A stretch of DNA of 57,807 nucleotides from Chryseobacterium sp. YIM B08800 (GCF_026163565.1 NZ_JAPDKN010000017.1:1-57807), one strand, 5' to 3'. Numbered from the stretch's first letter, positions 40,047-49,301 are shown. The notes: generated from the sequence alone by a model not told the origin. A program made the numbers and translations.

Positions 40047-40077
40047 TTGTGAATTATTTTATCGTATATTAGATTTG
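40047..40077 (+). promoter_or_regulatory. Bacteroidetes-type promoter of an orphan transcript
   Basis: TTG (40047-40049), a 20-base spacer and TAGATTTG (40070-40077) match the consensus with ideal spacing. No coding gene follows before the terminator at 40203-40234. Confidence 0.65.
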
Positions 40078-40081
40078 TCAA

Positions 40082-40234
40082 GTTGATAATAGTATTTGCT
40101 TTATGAAAAATAATTGATTGTTTAATTTTTATTTTAATAAAAATATTTTACAAACTTGATATGTTTTAATATTGAATTCATATTTAACAAATTTATATCA
40201 GAAAGGAAACTTAATACTTAGGTTTCCTTTTTTT
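40082..40234 (+). ncRNA. Candidate small RNA of about 150 bases
   Basis: The region between a well-formed promoter (start site predicted near 40082) and an intrinsic terminator contains no credible reading frame; the ATGs open frames of only a few codons. It is AT-rich with several self-complementary stretches, such as TCAAGTT near 40080 and AACTTGA near 40155. It lies in a 403-base gap between two plus-strand genes. It could be a trans-acting small RNA, or a leader whose terminator is bypassed under some conditions. Confidence 0.5.
40203..40234 (+). terminator. Intrinsic terminator of the orphan transcript
   Basis: AAGGAAAC and GTTTCCTT form an 8-bp stem around an 11-base loop, followed by a run of seven Ts. 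It is well formed and on the plus strand. Confidence 0.8.
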
Positions 40235-40397
40235 ATGACCTCAGATAATCTGAATAATTATGAAAATCTAATGAGTTTTGACTGAAAAAGTTGCAAATTT
40301 GCACAAATTGTTTTTCGGTTGAAATTCAACTCAAATCAATTCTTTATAAAAAATAAAATCGACCCAATTTTGAAGGTCATCAATTAGAGTTAAATTC

Positions 40398-41414
40398 ATG
40401 GTTTTTGTAACAGGAGCAACAGGAATTTTAGGCAGAGTCATTGTTTTAGAGCTTTTGAAAAAAGGTAAAAAAGTGCGTGCTGCAAAAAGACCTTCAAGCA
40501 ACATCAATGAAGTAAAACATTCTTATCAGTTTTATACCGAAAATCCGGATGATTTTTTCAATAAAATCGAATGGATTGATGTCGATTTTGATGATATTAA
40601 TGCTGTTGAATCTGCCTTAAATGAAGTTACTGAAGTTTATCACTGTGCTGCAAAAGTAAGTTTTCATCCGAAAGATGAGAAAGAGATGTATCACACCAAC
40701 ATTAAGGCTACAGAAAACCTTCTTTTTGCCTGTGAAAATTCTACAGTAGAAAAATTTCTTCACGTAAGTTCAATTGCTGTGCTCGATTTATTGAATGAAA
40801 AAGGCGAGCTCGACGAAAGTTCAGACTTTAATCCTAAAGAAGAACATTCGGCTTATGCCATTTCAAAGCATCTTTCTGAAATGGAAATTTGGAGAGCTTC
40901 TGCAGAGGGTTTAAACACAATTATCATCAATCCCGGAATGATTATCGGAACCGGAAACTGGGGAAAAAGCAGCGGCGATATTTTTCCGACTTTTGAAAAC
41001 AACAGCTTTACTTTTTCTGGCGGAACAAGCTATGTTGACGTAAGAGATGTGGCTGAAATTTCAATCCAGCTAATGGAAAATAATGCTTTCGGAGAACGTT
41101 TTATCATCGTTTCTGAAAGTAAAAAATACGCTGATCTTGGAAAACAGATCAGAACAAAATTAGGGTTAAAAGAAGCCAGAATTCTTTCAAAAAGTATTTT
41201 GCAAATCGGAAGAATTGCCAATTGGTTTTTCGGATGGGTTTTTCCTCAACTGAAAATGGCCACCAAGTCAAATATTGATGCAGTTTCTTCTCTCAATGTG
41301 ATTTCTAATCAGAAAATTAAGGATCAATTGAATTTTAAATTTATTCCGGTACAGGAAAGCATCGATTTTCATCTCAACAATTATATTAACGACAAAAAGC
41401 TGAACAAAAAATAA
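40398..41414 (+). CDS. NAD-dependent epimerase/dehydratase family protein
   Basis: This 338-residue extended short-chain dehydrogenase has the NAD(P)-binding motif GATGILG (about residues 5-11) and the catalytic YAISK (about 154-158) with an upstream HVSSIAVL serine. The end of the sequence is typical of dihydroflavonol reductase-like SDRs. The substrate is unknown. It overlaps the acyl-CoA ligase gene by one base (TAATG), so the pair may act in one lipid or polyketide-like pathway. Confidence 0.88.
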   Translation: MVFVTGATGILGRVIVLELLKKGKKVRAAKRPSSNINEVKHSYQFYTENPDDFFNKIEWIDVDFDDINAVESALNEVTEVYHCAAKVSFHPKDEKEMYHTNIKATENLLFACENSTVEKFLHVSSIAVLDLLNEKGELDESSDFNPKEEHSAYAISKHLSEMEIWRASAEGLNTIIINPGMIIGTGNWGKSSGDIFPTFENNSFTFSGGTSYVDVRDVAEISIQLMENNAFGERFIIVSESKKYADLGKQIRTKLGLKEARILSKSILQIGRIANWFFGWVFPQLKMATKSNIDAVSSLNVISNQKIKDQLNFKFIPVQESIDFHLNNYINDKKLNKK

Positions 41415-43186
41415 TGAATCTTGCAGAGGCAATTATTAAAAAAAATATAGAAAAGCATCCTTTAAAATCGGCAGTAGGTTTCAAAAAAAAGGAGGGCTGG
41501 AAAGAATTGAGCTGGAAAAAATTTGGCGAAATTGTTTTTAAAACCGCCAATGCGCTGAAAGATTCAGGTGTTGAGGAAAATGATAAAGTAGCAATTTATG
41601 CAGATAATTCTGCAGAATGGATGATATTTGATCTTGCTGCTATGTCGATTGGTGCTATTACAGTTCCTATTTATTCTACCAACAATGCAGAGCAGGCAGA
41701 ATTTATATTGAAAGATTCGGGTGCAAAAATTGTTTTGGTCGGAGATCAGGTACAATATGATGGCTGTCTTGAAATTTTGAAAAAAGAAAGCATCGATAAT
41801 CCGCTTAAAACAATTATTGTTTCTAAAAAAGCAGTGTGGATTAAGAAAGAATTCAGCAGTTTTTACCTTGAAGATTTTATTGCTAAATCTTCTCCGGAAC
41901 TTGAAGTTATTTCTAAAAATGAAGACGATTTAGCCACTATTATTTATACTTCCGGAACTACAGGAATGCCAAAAGGAGTGATGTTAACGCATGGAAATTT
42001 CACTAAAGCATTCGATGCGCATTTTGAGTTTTTTAAATTTAAAAATTTCGAAGAAGAACTTTCATTGGCATTTTTACCCTTAACGCACGTTTTCGAAAGA
42101 AGCTGGAGCTTGCTTTGTTTATACGGAGGTGCAAGAGTTTATTTCCTGGAAGATCCGAAAAGTATTGCCAAAGCTTTGGAAGAAGTAAAGCCAACGATGA
42201 TGTGTGCGGTACCGAGATTTTTCCAGAAAGTGTATGCTGGAGTTTTAGAAAAAGCAGAAGAAGGTTCATCGCTAAAAAAGAAAATATTTAATTGGGCTTT
42301 AGAGATTGGAAAACAAACCGGAGAGTTTAGAAGAACAGAAAAACAAATTCCATTCGGTTTAAAAATAAAAGAAAACTTTGCAGAATTGCTGGTTTACAGC
42401 AAGATTAAAGAAAAAATGGGCGGTAGACTTTGGTTTATGCCTTGTGGTGGCGCTTCTTTGTCGCCGGAAGTTACTCAGTTTTTTGAATCGGTGAACATTC
42501 ATCTTACCGTTGGTTACGGCCTTACGGAAACTACCGCGACTTTAACAGCTTTTCCTTTCACAAATTTTGAACATGGAAGCTGTGGAAAACCTTTGCCGGG
42601 TGTAGAAATTCGTATTGGTGAACAAGACGAAATTCAGGCAAAAGGAAACGGAATTATGAAGGGATATTACAATAAACCCGAAGACACCGAAAAAGTTTTC
42701 ACTCAGGATGGTTGGTTCAAAACCGGTGATGCCGGAAAGTTTGATGAAAAAGGGAATCTTTTTATTACCGACAGAATCAAAGACCTGATGAAAACATCCA
42801 ACGGAAAATATATTGCCCCGCAAATGATCGAAAATTTGTTGACCAATAATAATTTCATCCAGCAAATTGTTTTGATCGCAGAAGGTAAACAATTTGTTTC
42901 GGCTTTAATTGTTCCAAATTTTGAGTTTTTGAGCGATTATCTTAAGAAAAAAAATATTTCGTTTACCAATTGGGAAGAATTGGTAAAAAAGAAAGAAATA
43001 ATCGATTTTTACAAAGAGAAAATAAACGAATTACAACAGCATCTTTCTGATTTCGAAAAGGTGAAAAAATTTACTTTAATGCCTGCCGAATTTGAAATTG
43101 GTAGCGGAGAAATCACCCCAACTTTGAAGATCAAACGAAATATCGTGCTGAAAAAATATGCAGATATTATTGAGAAAATGTATTAA
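41414..43186 (+). CDS. Long-chain acyl-CoA synthetase (AMP-forming)
   Basis: This 590-residue ANL-family ligase has the P-loop YTSGTTGMPKGVMLTH (about residues 176-191), the adenine-binding GYGLTETTA (about 370) and the hinge region TGDAGKFDEKGNLFITDRIKDL (about 437-458). KTSNGKYIAP follows. Its size and the long middle insertion match FadD15-like fatty-acid CoA ligases. It activates fatty acids to acyl-AMP and then acyl-CoA. It is translationally coupled to the upstream epimerase gene. Confidence 0.9.
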   Translation: MNLAEAIIKKNIEKHPLKSAVGFKKKEGWKELSWKKFGEIVFKTANALKDSGVEENDKVAIYADNSAEWMIFDLAAMSIGAITVPIYSTNNAEQAEFILKDSGAKIVLVGDQVQYDGCLEILKKESIDNPLKTIIVSKKAVWIKKEFSSFYLEDFIAKSSPELEVISKNEDDLATIIYTSGTTGMPKGVMLTHGNFTKAFDAHFEFFKFKNFEEELSLAFLPLTHVFERSWSLLCLYGGARVYFLEDPKSIAKALEEVKPTMMCAVPRFFQKVYAGVLEKAEEGSSLKKKIFNWALEIGKQTGEFRRTEKQIPFGLKIKENFAELLVYSKIKEKMGGRLWFMPCGGASLSPEVTQFFESVNIHLTVGYGLTETTATLTAFPFTNFEHGSCGKPLPGVEIRIGEQDEIQAKGNGIMKGYYNKPEDTEKVFTQDGWFKTGDAGKFDEKGNLFITDRIKDLMKTSNGKYIAPQMIENLLTNNNFIQQIVLIAEGKQFVSALIVPNFEFLSDYLKKKNISFTNWEELVKKKEIIDFYKEKINELQQHLSDFEKVKKFTLMPAEFEIGSGEITPTLKIKRNIVLKKYADIIEKMY

Positions 43187-43247
43187 TTTGAGGTTGAGAT
43201 TTAGGTTGAGACAAAAGGTATAAAATTAAAAGTTTAGTAATTAAACG

Positions 43248-44306
43248 ATGACAACACAAGAATTTTTAGGAAAAGAAAATTTTACGATACAAAATAAAAC
43301 AGTTTCAGAAAGCTGCCCGTCAAATATTGCCTTAATCAAATATTGGGGGAAATATAAAGATCAGATTCCGGCAAATCCGAGTATCAGTTTTACATTAAAT
43401 CATTGTAAAACAAATACAGAGATGGAGTTTGTAGCCAATGAAACATTTTCTGTACAAACTTTTCTTGCAGGAAACAAAGAAGTGAAATTTGCCGAAAAAA
43501 TTGAAAAATATTTTAAAAATATCGAGCAGTATCTTCCTTGGATTTTAAAAGGAAAATATATCATAAGAACCGAAAATACATTTCCTCACAGTTCAGGAAT
43601 TGCGAGTTCAGCATCAGGTTTTGGAGCGATTGCAAAATGTCTGATGAAATTGGATGAAAGTTTTTCCGGAAAAAATTCAGATGAAGAATCTTTAACGAAA
43701 GCATCTTTTTTAGCAAGATTAGGAAGCGGAAGCGCTTGCAGAAGTCTTTACAACGGGTTGGTTGTTTGGGGCGAATCTGATGAGGTTGAAGGGAGTTCAG
43801 ATCTGTTTGCTGTACAATATCCTAATTCTGAAATTCATGATATTTTCAAAGATTTTAACGATTGGGTTTTGCTGATCCATGAAGGAGTAAAAAGCGTTTC
43901 TTCTACAGTTGGTCATGGTTTGATGAATACCAATCCTTATGCGGAAAGAAGATTTCAGGAAGCAAGAGAAAATTTTGTTCCTATGAAAGAGATCTTGAAA
44001 AGCGGAGATATGCAAAGTTTTATAAAATTAGTAGAACACGAAGCCTTGACGCTTCATGCCATGATGATGATGAGCGATCCGGCATTTATTTTAATGAAAA
44101 CAGGAACTTTAGAAGTGATCAATAAAATTTGGGATTTCAGAAGAGAAACCAATTTGCCGTTATTCTTCACTTTAGATGCGGGTGCAAATGTTCATTTACT
44201 TTTTCCAAATGACGGTTCAGAGGAGAAAATAAAAACTTTCATCGAACAAGAATTACTTCAGCATACTCAGAAAAATGGAGTAGTGAAGGATGTGATGAAG
44301 TTTTAG
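43248..44306 (+). CDS. mvaD: Diphosphomevalonate decarboxylase
   Basis: This 352-residue GHMP-kinase-fold enzyme converts mevalonate 5-diphosphate to isopentenyl diphosphate with ATP. Hallmarks are SCPSNIALIKYWGKYKDQIPANPSISFTL (residues about 22-50), SSGIASSASGFGAIAKC (about 122-138), RLGSGSACRSLYNGLVVW (about 160-177) and LDAGANVHLLF (about 308). The mevalonate pathway is usual in Flavobacteria. The rest of the pathway is not in the window. The ATG start is consistent with the conserved N-terminus. Confidence 0.93.
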   Translation: MTTQEFLGKENFTIQNKTVSESCPSNIALIKYWGKYKDQIPANPSISFTLNHCKTNTEMEFVANETFSVQTFLAGNKEVKFAEKIEKYFKNIEQYLPWILKGKYIIRTENTFPHSSGIASSASGFGAIAKCLMKLDESFSGKNSDEESLTKASFLARLGSGSACRSLYNGLVVWGESDEVEGSSDLFAVQYPNSEIHDIFKDFNDWVLLIHEGVKSVSSTVGHGLMNTNPYAERRFQEARENFVPMKEILKSGDMQSFIKLVEHEALTLHAMMMMSDPAFILMKTGTLEVINKIWDFRRETNLPLFFTLDAGANVHLLFPNDGSEEKIKTFIEQELLQHTQKNGVVKDVMKF

Positions 44307-44307
44307 A

Positions 44308-44664
44308 ATGTATTTTATGAAAATTAAAGTAAAAGCTCAGTTTATAGATTATTTATTGATAGTAATTGCAAATCTAGCTTTTGCTTTAATTTTTATTTTT
44401 GGATATTATAGATTAGAATGGTTCGGTGTCATTCCGGGATATGCACCTTATAATTTTGCATTTAATGTTGGATTGATTCTTCCACTTACATTTGTCTCTT
44501 TTGTTTTGTCTGTTTTTGTTTTTTTTAGAACTTTACAGAATTGGAAGAAAAGACCAAATAAATTAGATAATTTTTTTTTGATTTTTTTCTCTTTGCCAAG
44601 TATTACTTTAGTTATTAAGGTTTTTATCTCTCTGGTGTTTCATATTTTCACTTCCAATTATTAG
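44308..44664 (+). CDS. Small hydrophobic membrane protein
   Basis: This 118-residue protein has three predicted helices (about residues 13-35, 45-70 and 90-115) and a short basic loop. It starts one base after the mvaD stop and is probably read through from it. A second ATG lies three codons later. No family was recognised. It converges on another small membrane-protein gene at 44687. Confidence 0.65.
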   Translation: MYFMKIKVKAQFIDYLLIVIANLAFALIFIFGYYRLEWFGVIPGYAPYNFAFNVGLILPLTFVSFVLSVFVFFRTLQNWKKRPNKLDNFFLIFFSLPSITLVIKVFISLVFHIFTSNY

Positions 44665-44686
44665 TTTTGAAGGGGGTATTAAAGAA

Positions 44687-45106
44687 TCAATTGCTGTTGA
44701 TCATCTTTCTCAATTTAAGATAATAAAAGATCCAAATTAAAAAGTTGATCCAAGGAATAATGATAAAGTATTCTTCAGCTGAAAACTCTGAAAGACTTAC
44801 CAAAATTAAAGACAGATAAAGAAAATAGCCTGCGAAAAATGCCAGAAATACAAAGTATTTACTTTTTCTGATTTGTTTGAACAGAATTAAAAAGGCAGGT
44901 AAACTAAGAAAAACTATAAGTATCTGAATTCCTATTGCAATTCCGTATTGCAAACCACCAAAACAGTTCATTTTCGGTCTGCCATCTTCATAATGATTTG
45001 GAGTTTGCATATCGATTATGATTAAAAATACAATCATAAAAATGGTTCCTACCAAAAAACTGGCAAGTATTCCTGAACCTATTACTTTTGCGATTTGTTT
45101 TTTCAT
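44687..45106 (-). CDS. Hypothetical four-helix membrane protein
   Basis: This 139-residue protein has four hydrophobic segments (about residues 8-30, 50-73, 83-104 and 110-130) with basic loops. It converges on the gene at 44308-44664 with a 22-base gap and no obvious terminator between them. The function is unknown. Confidence 0.65.
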   Translation of the reverse strand: MKKQIAKVIGSGILASFLVGTIFMIVFLIIIDMQTPNHYEDGRPKMNCFGGLQYGIAIGIQILIVFLSLPAFLILFKQIRKSKYFVFLAFFAGYFLYLSLILVSLSEFSAEEYFIIIPWINFLIWIFYYLKLRKMINSN

Positions 45107-45246
45107 ATTCAGTCAGAATCAATCTATAGGTTTATAGATATGAAAATTATTTATCTTTTTTAAATTTAAAAAAAGATAATCTTTCTTTTATAAAATAATT
45201 TGCATCAAATTTGCAACCCAAAATTACTTAATAAACAATTCAATTT

Positions 45247-45942
45247 ATGCTATTCAAAAATGAATTTCTGAGTGATTTCTCAACCTATCTCAAAGATAAA
45301 AGAAAAACGCTTTTTCTGTGTTTTTCTATTTTTTTTATTCTTGTTTTTCTTCTTTTGAGTTTTTATGTGGTTGATTCTTCTCCAAAATCCTGGGATCTTC
45401 TTGTTTCTCAGGAACTGCAGGAAGAGCCAAGTGCGATTTTAGACGTTTTAATGAAAGGCTTCAGTTGGTTGGGAACCGTTTATGTTGCAGCAGTTATGGT
45501 TGTTGTATTTTCTTTGATTTTCTTGATATTTAAATATATCAAAGAAGCTCTTTTTGTCTTGTCATGCCTTTTATCAGGCGGTGTAAGTTATGTTTTAAAA
45601 ATGCTTATCGATCGTCCGAGACCTACAACAGATTTTGTAAGAATTGTTGAAGAAACGCACTATCAAAGCTTTCCGAGCGGTCATGTTTTATTTTATACTG
45701 CTTTTTTCGGGACATTGATCGTGATTGCAATCTCTTCGGGAATTTTAAAATTATCCTGGAAAATAATGATCTCTGCAATCTGTTCGGCAATGATTGTTTT
45801 GGGAGCCGTTTCCCGTATTTATTTGGGTGCACATTGGTTTACAGATGTAATCGGCGGATTCATCGTTGGTGTTCTTTTCGTGATGTTTACAGGAAGTGTT
45901 TATCTCAGAAGTATAAAGAAATCATCTCTTATTCAGGAATAA
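45247..45942 (+). CDS. PAP2-family phosphatase
   Basis: This 231-residue membrane phosphatase has the three PAP2 motifs: C1 KMLIDRPRP (about residues 118-126), C2 SFPSGH (about 140) and C3 SRIYLGAHWFTD (about 183-194). It has six predicted helices. Such enzymes dephosphorylate phosphatidic acid or undecaprenyl diphosphate. The active-site loops face the periplasm. The start gives a basic cytosolic N-terminus before the first helix. Confidence 0.92.
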   Translation: MLFKNEFLSDFSTYLKDKRKTLFLCFSIFFILVFLLLSFYVVDSSPKSWDLLVSQELQEEPSAILDVLMKGFSWLGTVYVAAVMVVVFSLIFLIFKYIKEALFVLSCLLSGGVSYVLKMLIDRPRPTTDFVRIVEETHYQSFPSGHVLFYTAFFGTLIVIAISSGILKLSWKIMISAICSAMIVLGAVSRIYLGAHWFTDVIGGFIVGVLFVMFTGSVYLRSIKKSSLIQE

Positions 45943-45978
45943 TTATTCCATTAGAATTGTTAAACTTAATTTATACTT

Positions 45979-47061
45979 TTAATCTTCGATAACGACTGCA
46001 TCACGTTCCCCATCTTCTTCTTTTCCTTCTTCGATCATTTCTTCAGCTTCGGCAATTTCTTCAGAATCTGCCTGCTCTACACGCTCTTCCTGGTCATCAT
46101 TGTGATGGTCGATAAAGAATTCACAATAAATTGGAAGGTGATCTGAACCGAAATTTTCTAATGTTTTTAAATCTTTAATGAAAATATCTTCACTGTGAAA
46201 CATCAGATCGATAGGAAATCTAAAAAGCCAGTATTTTGCATGAAAAGTAGATACAAAAGCATGACCGACTCTGGGATCAATCAAATGACTTGTTTTTCTG
46301 AATAAGATAGAAGATTTAGACCAAGCAACATTATTGAAATCTCCCACAACAATCACCGGTTTTTTTATTTTGGTAACTCTTTTTGCAACGCTGAGAATAT
46401 CGCCATCTCTTTCTTTTGAAGTTTCTTCTTCGGTCGGACTTGGTGGTGGAGGATGAACTCCAAAAAATACAAATTCAAAACCATCTTCGGTTTTTAAATG
46501 TGCTTCAATACTCGGAATATCATCCGCTACAAAATAATGCGTTTTCGATTCTTCAACTTTTATTTTAGAATAAAAATGCATTCCGTAAGTATTTTCAAGC
46601 GTTACTTTATGTTGGTAAGGATAATCTTTTTCTAAAACCTGAAGCGCTTTTTCCCAATCGCCGTTGCTTTCCATTGTTAGAAATATATCTGGCTTATTTT
46701 TGTTAATGAGATTAATAAATTTTTCAAAATCAGTATTAAATTGATACACATTAGCCGAAATGAAGTGATATTTCTTAGACGATTGATTGGTTTGTGGATG
46801 TTTTTTTACTTTATAAAGCGGAGTATATTTAATCAGCGTAATTCCATGATAAATAATCATTGCCAATAATAAACCTTGCAGATACCAGAAATAATCTGTC
46901 TTTTCGATGATAAATCCTAAAACGAAAGTAAAAATAGTAAAATAAGTAATCTGAATTTTACCAAAATCGGGAAACCGAAAAATCCAATGTGGGCTCGGAA
47001 TTTTTGGCAATACGGTTAAAATCAGCAATAAAGCACTTAGAACTAGGTAAGTTTCCCACAT
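45979..47061 (-). CDS. Membrane-anchored endonuclease/exonuclease/phosphatase family protein
   Basis: This 360-residue protein has three N-terminal helices (about residues 4-20, 35-52 and 62-82) and an EEP domain. Motifs visible are SANVYQFN (about 105), ESNGDW, VVGDFNNVAWSKS (about 243) and FGSDHLPI (about 305-312). The last 40 residues are a very acidic tail rich in Glu and Asp, unusual for the family. The domain hydrolyses phosphodiesters or phosphomonoesters; the target is unknown. It converges on the PAP2 gene. Confidence 0.85.
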   Translation of the reverse strand: MWETYLVLSALLLILTVLPKIPSPHWIFRFPDFGKIQITYFTIFTFVLGFIIEKTDYFWYLQGLLLAMIIYHGITLIKYTPLYKVKKHPQTNQSSKKYHFISANVYQFNTDFEKFINLINKNKPDIFLTMESNGDWEKALQVLEKDYPYQHKVTLENTYGMHFYSKIKVEESKTHYFVADDIPSIEAHLKTEDGFEFVFFGVHPPPPSPTEEETSKERDGDILSVAKRVTKIKKPVIVVGDFNNVAWSKSSILFRKTSHLIDPRVGHAFVSTFHAKYWLFRFPIDLMFHSEDIFIKDLKTLENFGSDHLPIYCEFFIDHHNDDQEERVEQADSEEIAEAEEMIEEGKEEDGERDAVVIED

Positions 47062-47178
47062 ATTTCTTTAGATATATAAATAAAAATAAGATATTTTCAG
47101 GTAATTTCGTGCCAGTTTTGATGTAAACAGTGATGATGAGCGATATATTTTTTAATTTTAAAGTTTAAAACTCATAGT

Positions 47179-47616
47179 ATGGGAAAGTTCTTTATCGTTT
47201 TATTGTTTTTAAGCTCATTCTGTTTCGCTCAGAAAACTGAAAATGATGCCATAAAAGAAAGTGTGGAAAAGCTTTTTACAGGTATGAAAAATGCAGACAC
47301 CATCATGATAAGATCTGTTTTTGCTGACAATGCAATTTTACAGACGATAACAAAAAATGATGTGGTGAAAACAGAAAAACTGGGCAATTTTCTATCTTCT
47401 TTTTCTAAGTTATCAAAGAATGATGCAGACGAAAAAATTAAATTTGAAGCAATTCATATGGATGGAAACCTGGCGAGTGTTTTTACACCGTACGAATTCT
47501 ATTACAAAGGAAAGTTTTCACATTGCGGAGCTAATAGTTTTCAACTTGTAAAGCAAAATGACGTCTGGAAAATTCAATATTTAATCGATACAAGAAGAAC
47601 AAACTGTAATAAATAA
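47179..47616 (+). CDS. Exported NTF2-like protein
   Basis: This 145-residue protein has a signal peptide (to CFAQ) and an NTF2/SnoaL-like domain (about residues 22-140), with IKESVEKLFTGMKNADTIMIRSVFADNAIL and a late GANSFQLVKQNDVWKIQYLIDTR. The fold is a cone-shaped cavity that often binds small molecules. The gene precedes the VOC gene by 6 bases and is probably co-transcribed with it. Confidence 0.8.
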   Translation: MGKFFIVLLFLSSFCFAQKTENDAIKESVEKLFTGMKNADTIMIRSVFADNAILQTITKNDVVKTEKLGNFLSSFSKLSKNDADEKIKFEAIHMDGNLASVFTPYEFYYKGKFSHCGANSFQLVKQNDVWKIQYLIDTRRTNCNK

Positions 47617-47622
47617 TTTTAA

Positions 47623-48000
47623 ATGAAAATCCATCATATCGCCATTATCTGCTCAGATTACGAAGTTTCAAAAAAGTTTTATACCGAAATTTTAGGTTTA
47701 AATATTATCCGTGAAGTGTATCGAGAAGAAAGACAATCTTATAAACTGGATTTAGCCATCGGAGAACATTACGTTATCGAGCTTTTTTCTTTTCCTAATC
47801 CTCCGCAACGACCTTCAAGACCAGAATCTTGTGGTTTAAGACATTTAGCTTTCTCTGTGGAAAATGTTAATAAAAAACGCGAAGAATTAATTCAAAAAGG
47901 ATTAAACTGTGAAGAAATCCGCATCGATGAGTTTACCGGAAAAGAGTTTTTCTTTACGCAAGATCCGGATGATTTACCGCTGGAATTTTATGAGAATTAA
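47623..48000 (+). CDS. VOC family protein (glyoxalase-like)
   Basis: This 125-residue vicinal-oxygen-chelate protein has a first beta-alpha-beta-beta-beta unit (KIHHIAIICSDYEVSKKFYTEILG, then YVIELFSFPNPP) and a second unit with CGLRHLAFSVENV and DPDDLPLEFYE. The metal-ligand pattern (H5 and E53-like, H74-like and E122-like) suggests a lactoylglutathione lyase-like or related enzyme of the YaeR group. The true substrate is not known. Confidence 0.87.
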   Translation: MKIHHIAIICSDYEVSKKFYTEILGLNIIREVYREERQSYKLDLAIGEHYVIELFSFPNPPQRPSRPESCGLRHLAFSVENVNKKREELIQKGLNCEEIRIDEFTGKEFFFTQDPDDLPLEFYEN

Positions 48001-48002
48001 AT

Positions 48003-48087
48003 TAAGATACCAGATTTTAGATGTCAGATCCAAGACTTAAATTACTGTTTGTAAGTCTGATGTCTAAAATCTTGCGTCTATTATCTA
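48003..48087. repeat. Heptad-periodic hairpin element
   Basis: The left arm (AGATACC, AGATTTT, AGATGTC, AGATCCA, AGACTTA) and right arm (GTAAGTCTGATGTCTAAAAT..) are roughly inverse complements, with 7-base periodicity in both. It lies between convergent genes. Confidence 0.65.
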
Positions 48088-48090
48088 TTA

Positions 48091-48474
48091 TTAATGTGCA
48101 TAACCCGTAAAGAAACTAATCGCCATAATTGCCAAAACAATTGAAGAAATGATTACATAAACATAATCTTTTTCTTTAAGATAACCGATTAATGCAAAAA
48201 TGATCCTCATTAAAGGCGTGAAAATAAGCATCAGAATTCCCAGTTGAATAATTGCCATTCCTTCACCTTTGCAAAGGGTTTCCCAAAAATGGCTCCAGAC
48301 TTTTTCTGAAGAAGTTCCCATGTCGAGAAGCTTGTATTTTCTGGGCATTTGAAAGCCTTCCATGAAAAGCTTCACAAAACCAATCAATGAAGTGATAACC
48401 GATAAAATAACGCCCAAACGAAGGAGATTTCCAACAGAACGGTTAAGATCAACATCTGTAAAATCTTTTCTCAT
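48091..48474 (-). CDS. DUF1634 membrane protein
   Basis: This 127-residue protein has three helices (about residues 16-36, 71-93 and 102-122) and the DUF1634 pattern FTDVDLNRSVGNLLRLGVILS at the N-terminus. DUF1634 genes often sit beside TauE/SafE permeases; here the ATG overlaps the permease stop by 4 bases. A role as a small subunit of the permease is inferred. Confidence 0.87.
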   Translation of the reverse strand: MRKDFTDVDLNRSVGNLLRLGVILSVITSLIGFVKLFMEGFQMPRKYKLLDMGTSSEKVWSHFWETLCKGEGMAIIQLGILMLIFTPLMRIIFALIGYLKEKDYVYVIISSIVLAIMAISFFTGYAH

Positions 48475-49301
48475 GAGAAATTGCTTCTAATACCGTTATA
48501 CATCATATAAACTGAAAGAATCGTAATAACAATTGCGAAAAATGTTTTCAGTTTTTTTGTTTTTGAAACCATTAAAGTCTTAGATCCTATAAAACTTCCA
48601 ACCACAACACCTACTAAAACGGGTGCTACAATTACAGGAATAATTTCTCCTCTCTGGAAATAAATCAATGAACTTGCAACAGCAGTTACACCAATCATAA
48701 AATTACTGGTCGTTGTAGAAACTTTGAAAGGCAGCCTCATCATATTATCCATTGCCAATACTTTCAAAGCACCGGAACCGATACCTAAAAGTCCGGACAT
48801 TGCTCCTGCAAACATCATCATAAAGAATCCGGGAATGGTATTTCTTGCTGCATAGTTTTTTACAACACCTTTATCGGGGAATGTTCCGTATAATTTCAGT
48901 TTATCTTCCAGGCTTCCTTTAATTAAAGCTTCCTGATGGTCGGGTTTTCCTTTAAGATTTAAAATAACTGTAAGCAAAAGAATACTTGCGAATATAATCC
49001 CGATGGTATTAGGATTTAGCATTCCGGAAACTAAAGCTCCCACAATTGCTCCTGAAGTGGTTGCAATCTCCAGAAACATTCCGATCCTCATATTGGTAAA
49101 GCCTTCTTTTACGAAAGCAACGGCTGCTCCGGAAGAAGTTCCGATGACCGAAATTAATGAAGCACCAATTGCATAATGCATAGGAACACCGAAACCAAGC
49201 GTTAATAAGGGGATAATGATAACTCCACCTCCCAAACCGGTGAGCGAACCTAAAAGCCCGGCCGAGATAGCGCCAAGAAAAAGAATAATGATCTCCGACA
49301 T
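48471..49301 (-). CDS. Sulfite exporter TauE/SafE family protein
   Basis: This 276-residue permease has eight predicted helices and the two TauE-type half repeats: LGAISAGLLGSLTGLGGGVIIIPLLTLGFGVPMHYAIGASL at the N-terminus and MFAGAMSGLLGIGSGALKVLAMDNMMRLPFKVSTTTSNFMIG near residue 165. Substrates in the family are sulfonates, sulfite or other organic anions. The promoter at 49306-49337 is excellent and almost leaderless. It is coupled to a DUF1634 gene. Confidence 0.9.
   Translation of the reverse strand: MSEIIILFLGAISAGLLGSLTGLGGGVIIIPLLTLGFGVPMHYAIGASLISVIGTSSGAAVAFVKEGFTNMRIGMFLEIATTSGAIVGALVSGMLNPNTIGIIFASILLLTVILNLKGKPDHQEALIKGSLEDKLKLYGTFPDKGVVKNYAARNTIPGFFMMMFAGAMSGLLGIGSGALKVLAMDNMMRLPFKVSTTTSNFMIGVTAVASSLIYFQRGEIIPVIVAPVLVGVVVGSFIGSKTLMVSKTKKLKTFFAIVITILSVYMMYNGIRSNFS

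Noticed and set aside
45120..45245. Promoter of the PAP2 gene
   Set aside because: Near matches (ATAATTTG, CAAATTTG) lack the TA at the right position; a TTGCA..TGCAA inverted repeat is present but not convincing as an operator.
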